Assembly: GCF_000828635.1 (NCBI RefSeq)
Contig: NZ_AP012547.1
Location: 1,736,001-1,800,000, forward strand
Reading direction: 5' to 3'
Origin: Sulfuritalea hydrogenivorans sk43H
GTDB lineage: Bacteria > Pseudomonadota > Gammaproteobacteria > Burkholderiales > Rhodocyclaceae
DNA: 64,000 nt
The notes under the pieces are model-generated. The model searched no databases. It was not told where the DNA came from and was given only the letters and a program-made list of their open reading frames with translations. Both the position numbers and the translations under genes were made by a program. Within the stretch, counting starts at the first letter, position 1. Every line of letters starts with the position of its first letter. Positions 63,017 to 64,000 of this stretch are shown one piece after another.

Positions 63017-64000
63017 ATGAAGCGATTCATACAGGGAGAAGACAGGACGCAAAGCACCTTGCTGCCCGAACTCCTCGACGAGTACATTGCTGAAGCCAAT
63101 CCAGTGCGGGTGGTTGATGTGTATGTTGATGAACTCGATCTGGGCAAGCTCGGATTCGAAGGGGGCGATCCGGCAGCCACCGGTCGGCCGGCCTACCACC
63201 CTGCCGTGCTCCTGAAGCTGTACATCTACGGTTACCTCAACCGCATTCAGTCCAGCCGCCGCCTTGAACGCGAAGCCCAACGCAACGTCGAACTCATGTG
63301 GCTGACCGGTCGCCTGACACCTGACTTTAAGACCATTGCCAATTTCCGCAAAGACAACGGCAAGGCGATCCGCGGTGTCTGCAAACAGTTTGTCGTGCTG
63401 TGCCAGCAATTGGGCCTGTTCTCGGAAGCCGTGGTCGCCATCGACGGCAGCAAGTTCAAGGCCGTCAATAACCGTGACCGGAATTTCACCAGTGCCAAGC
63501 TGCAACGACGGATGGAAGAAATTGAGTCGAGTATCAACCGCTACCTGGTCGAACTCGACAGCGCCGATCGGCAGGAACCGGCTGTGGCGCAGCTCAAGAC
63601 AGAACGGCTGCACGACAAGATCGCGGCGCTCAAAGATCAGATGAAGGCGCTCAAGGAGATCGAAGTCCAACTCAATGAAACACCTGACAAGCAGATATCC
63701 CTGACCGACCCCGATGCGCGTTCCATGAAGACGCGCGGCACCGGCATCGTGGGCTACAACGTACAAACGGCGGTGGATGCCAAGAACCATCTGATTGTGG
63801 CCCACGAGGTCACCAACGACGGAATCGACCGGAACCAACTGTCTTCGATGGCCGTGCAGGCACGGACGGCGATCGGAACCGAAACTCTTACGGCCATTGC
63901 TGATCGAGGGTATTTCAAGGGCGAGGAAATTCTGGCCTGTCACGAAGCTGGGATTACGGCGATTGTTCCGAAGACCATGACCTCGTCTGCCAAAGCGGGC
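62942..64000 (+). mobile_element. IS1182-family insertion sequence, 5' part (continues past the window)
   Basis: Transposase gene plus about 75 upstream bases. The likely left end starts near AGACTGTGTAAAAACG, a sequence typical of IS1182-like terminal repeats; the exact border is uncertain because the right end is outside the window. Confidence 0.65.
63017..64000 (+). CDS. IS1182-family DDE transposase (3' end outside window)
   Basis: 328 residues visible without a stop. The N-terminal domain (MKRFIQGEDRTQSTLLPELL, then DLGKLGFEG and GRPAYHPAVLLKLYIYGYLNRIQSSRRLERE) is the InsH/DUF772-type region of IS1182 and IS5-like elements. The first catalytic aspartate is in VVAIDGSKFKAVNN and the second in TAIADRGYFKGEE. 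A coiled-coil insertion (RRMEEIESSINRY, then KIAALKDQMKALKEIE) lies between. The third acidic residue is beyond the window edge. GGGAGCGGCGGG precedes ATG 63017. The frame is intact so far, so the element may be active. Confidence 0.92.
   Translation, partial: MKRFIQGEDRTQSTLLPELLDEYIAEANPVRVVDVYVDELDLGKLGFEGGDPAATGRPAYHPAVLLKLYIYGYLNRIQSSRRLEREAQRNVELMWLTGRLTPDFKTIANFRKDNGKAIRGVCKQFVVLCQQLGLFSEAVVAIDGSKFKAVNNRDRNFTSAKLQRRMEEIESSINRYLVELDSADRQEPAVAQLKTERLHDKIAALKDQMKALKEIEVQLNETPDKQISLTDPDARSMKTRGTGIVGYNVQTAVDAKNHLIVAHEVTNDGIDRNQLSSMAVQARTAIGTETLTAIADRGYFKGEEILACHEAGITAIVPKTMTSSAKAG

Overview
The window looks like about 64 kb of chromosome from a high-GC betaproteobacterium, probably Rhodocyclales or a relative. 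The reasons are the smc-zipA-ligA cluster, the cytochrome oxidase cluster (DUF2244, coxB, coxA, a 42-residue assembly peptide, ctaG, coxC, twin-membrane protein, SURF1), the HU protein with an alanine/lysine tail and the branched-chain transporter modules. The genus is inference only. No tRNA, rRNA or CRISPR array was seen.

Layout. 1-8.3 kb: lipid and acyl metabolism, with an acyl-CoA synthetase tail, a membrane-anchored penicillin-acylase-family amidase, an enoyl-CoA hydratase, a large ACP / fatty-acyl-AMP-ligase / PlsC fusion and, overlapping it, an Atg22/UMF1-type MFS transporter. The last pair recalls the Aas-LplT lysophospholipid salvage pair of E. coli. 8.4-13.3 kb: a five-gene Liv-type ABC importer. 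13.3-19.5 kb: dsbA-dsbB, a LysR regulator with a palindromic operator, an HpaI-type aldolase, a response regulator with a degenerate HD-GYP domain and a succinate-semialdehyde dehydrogenase. 19.5-30 kb: a transmembrane bactofilin, queF, then smc-zipA-ligA-galU-hpt and an HU gene with a clear terminator. 30-40.3 kb: a PAS-GGDEF-EAL protein, a DUF1015 protein, a DAHP synthase, a diguanylate cyclase and mfd. 40.5-46.6 kb: caa3-type cytochrome oxidase operon. 46.5-55.5 kb: corA, a hybrid kinase with a haem-type CxxCH sensor domain, a SHOCT protein, then a short KdpD, KdpE and Kup operon preceded by a KdpE-like operator and the remnant of a second corA.

55.5-64 kb differs: genes are sparse, parts are AT-richer, and intergenic stretches carry degenerate repeats. 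It holds a periplasmic cupin with an FNR-like box, a secreted orphan protein, two CPA2 cation/proton antiporters (the second fused in frame to two universal-stress domains through an eight-cytosine tract), a YnfA-type membrane protein and the 5' part of an IS1182-family insertion sequence. It is probably an accessory cation-homeostasis region.

The most unusual signal is a dispersed repeat of about 25 bp (core AGTCGGCGCTGGCGGTACGG) with about ten good copies on both strands, lying between genes and also in frame inside smc, hpt, mfd, kdpE and the DUF1015 gene. An intergenic copy and the hpt copy are identical over 26 bases.
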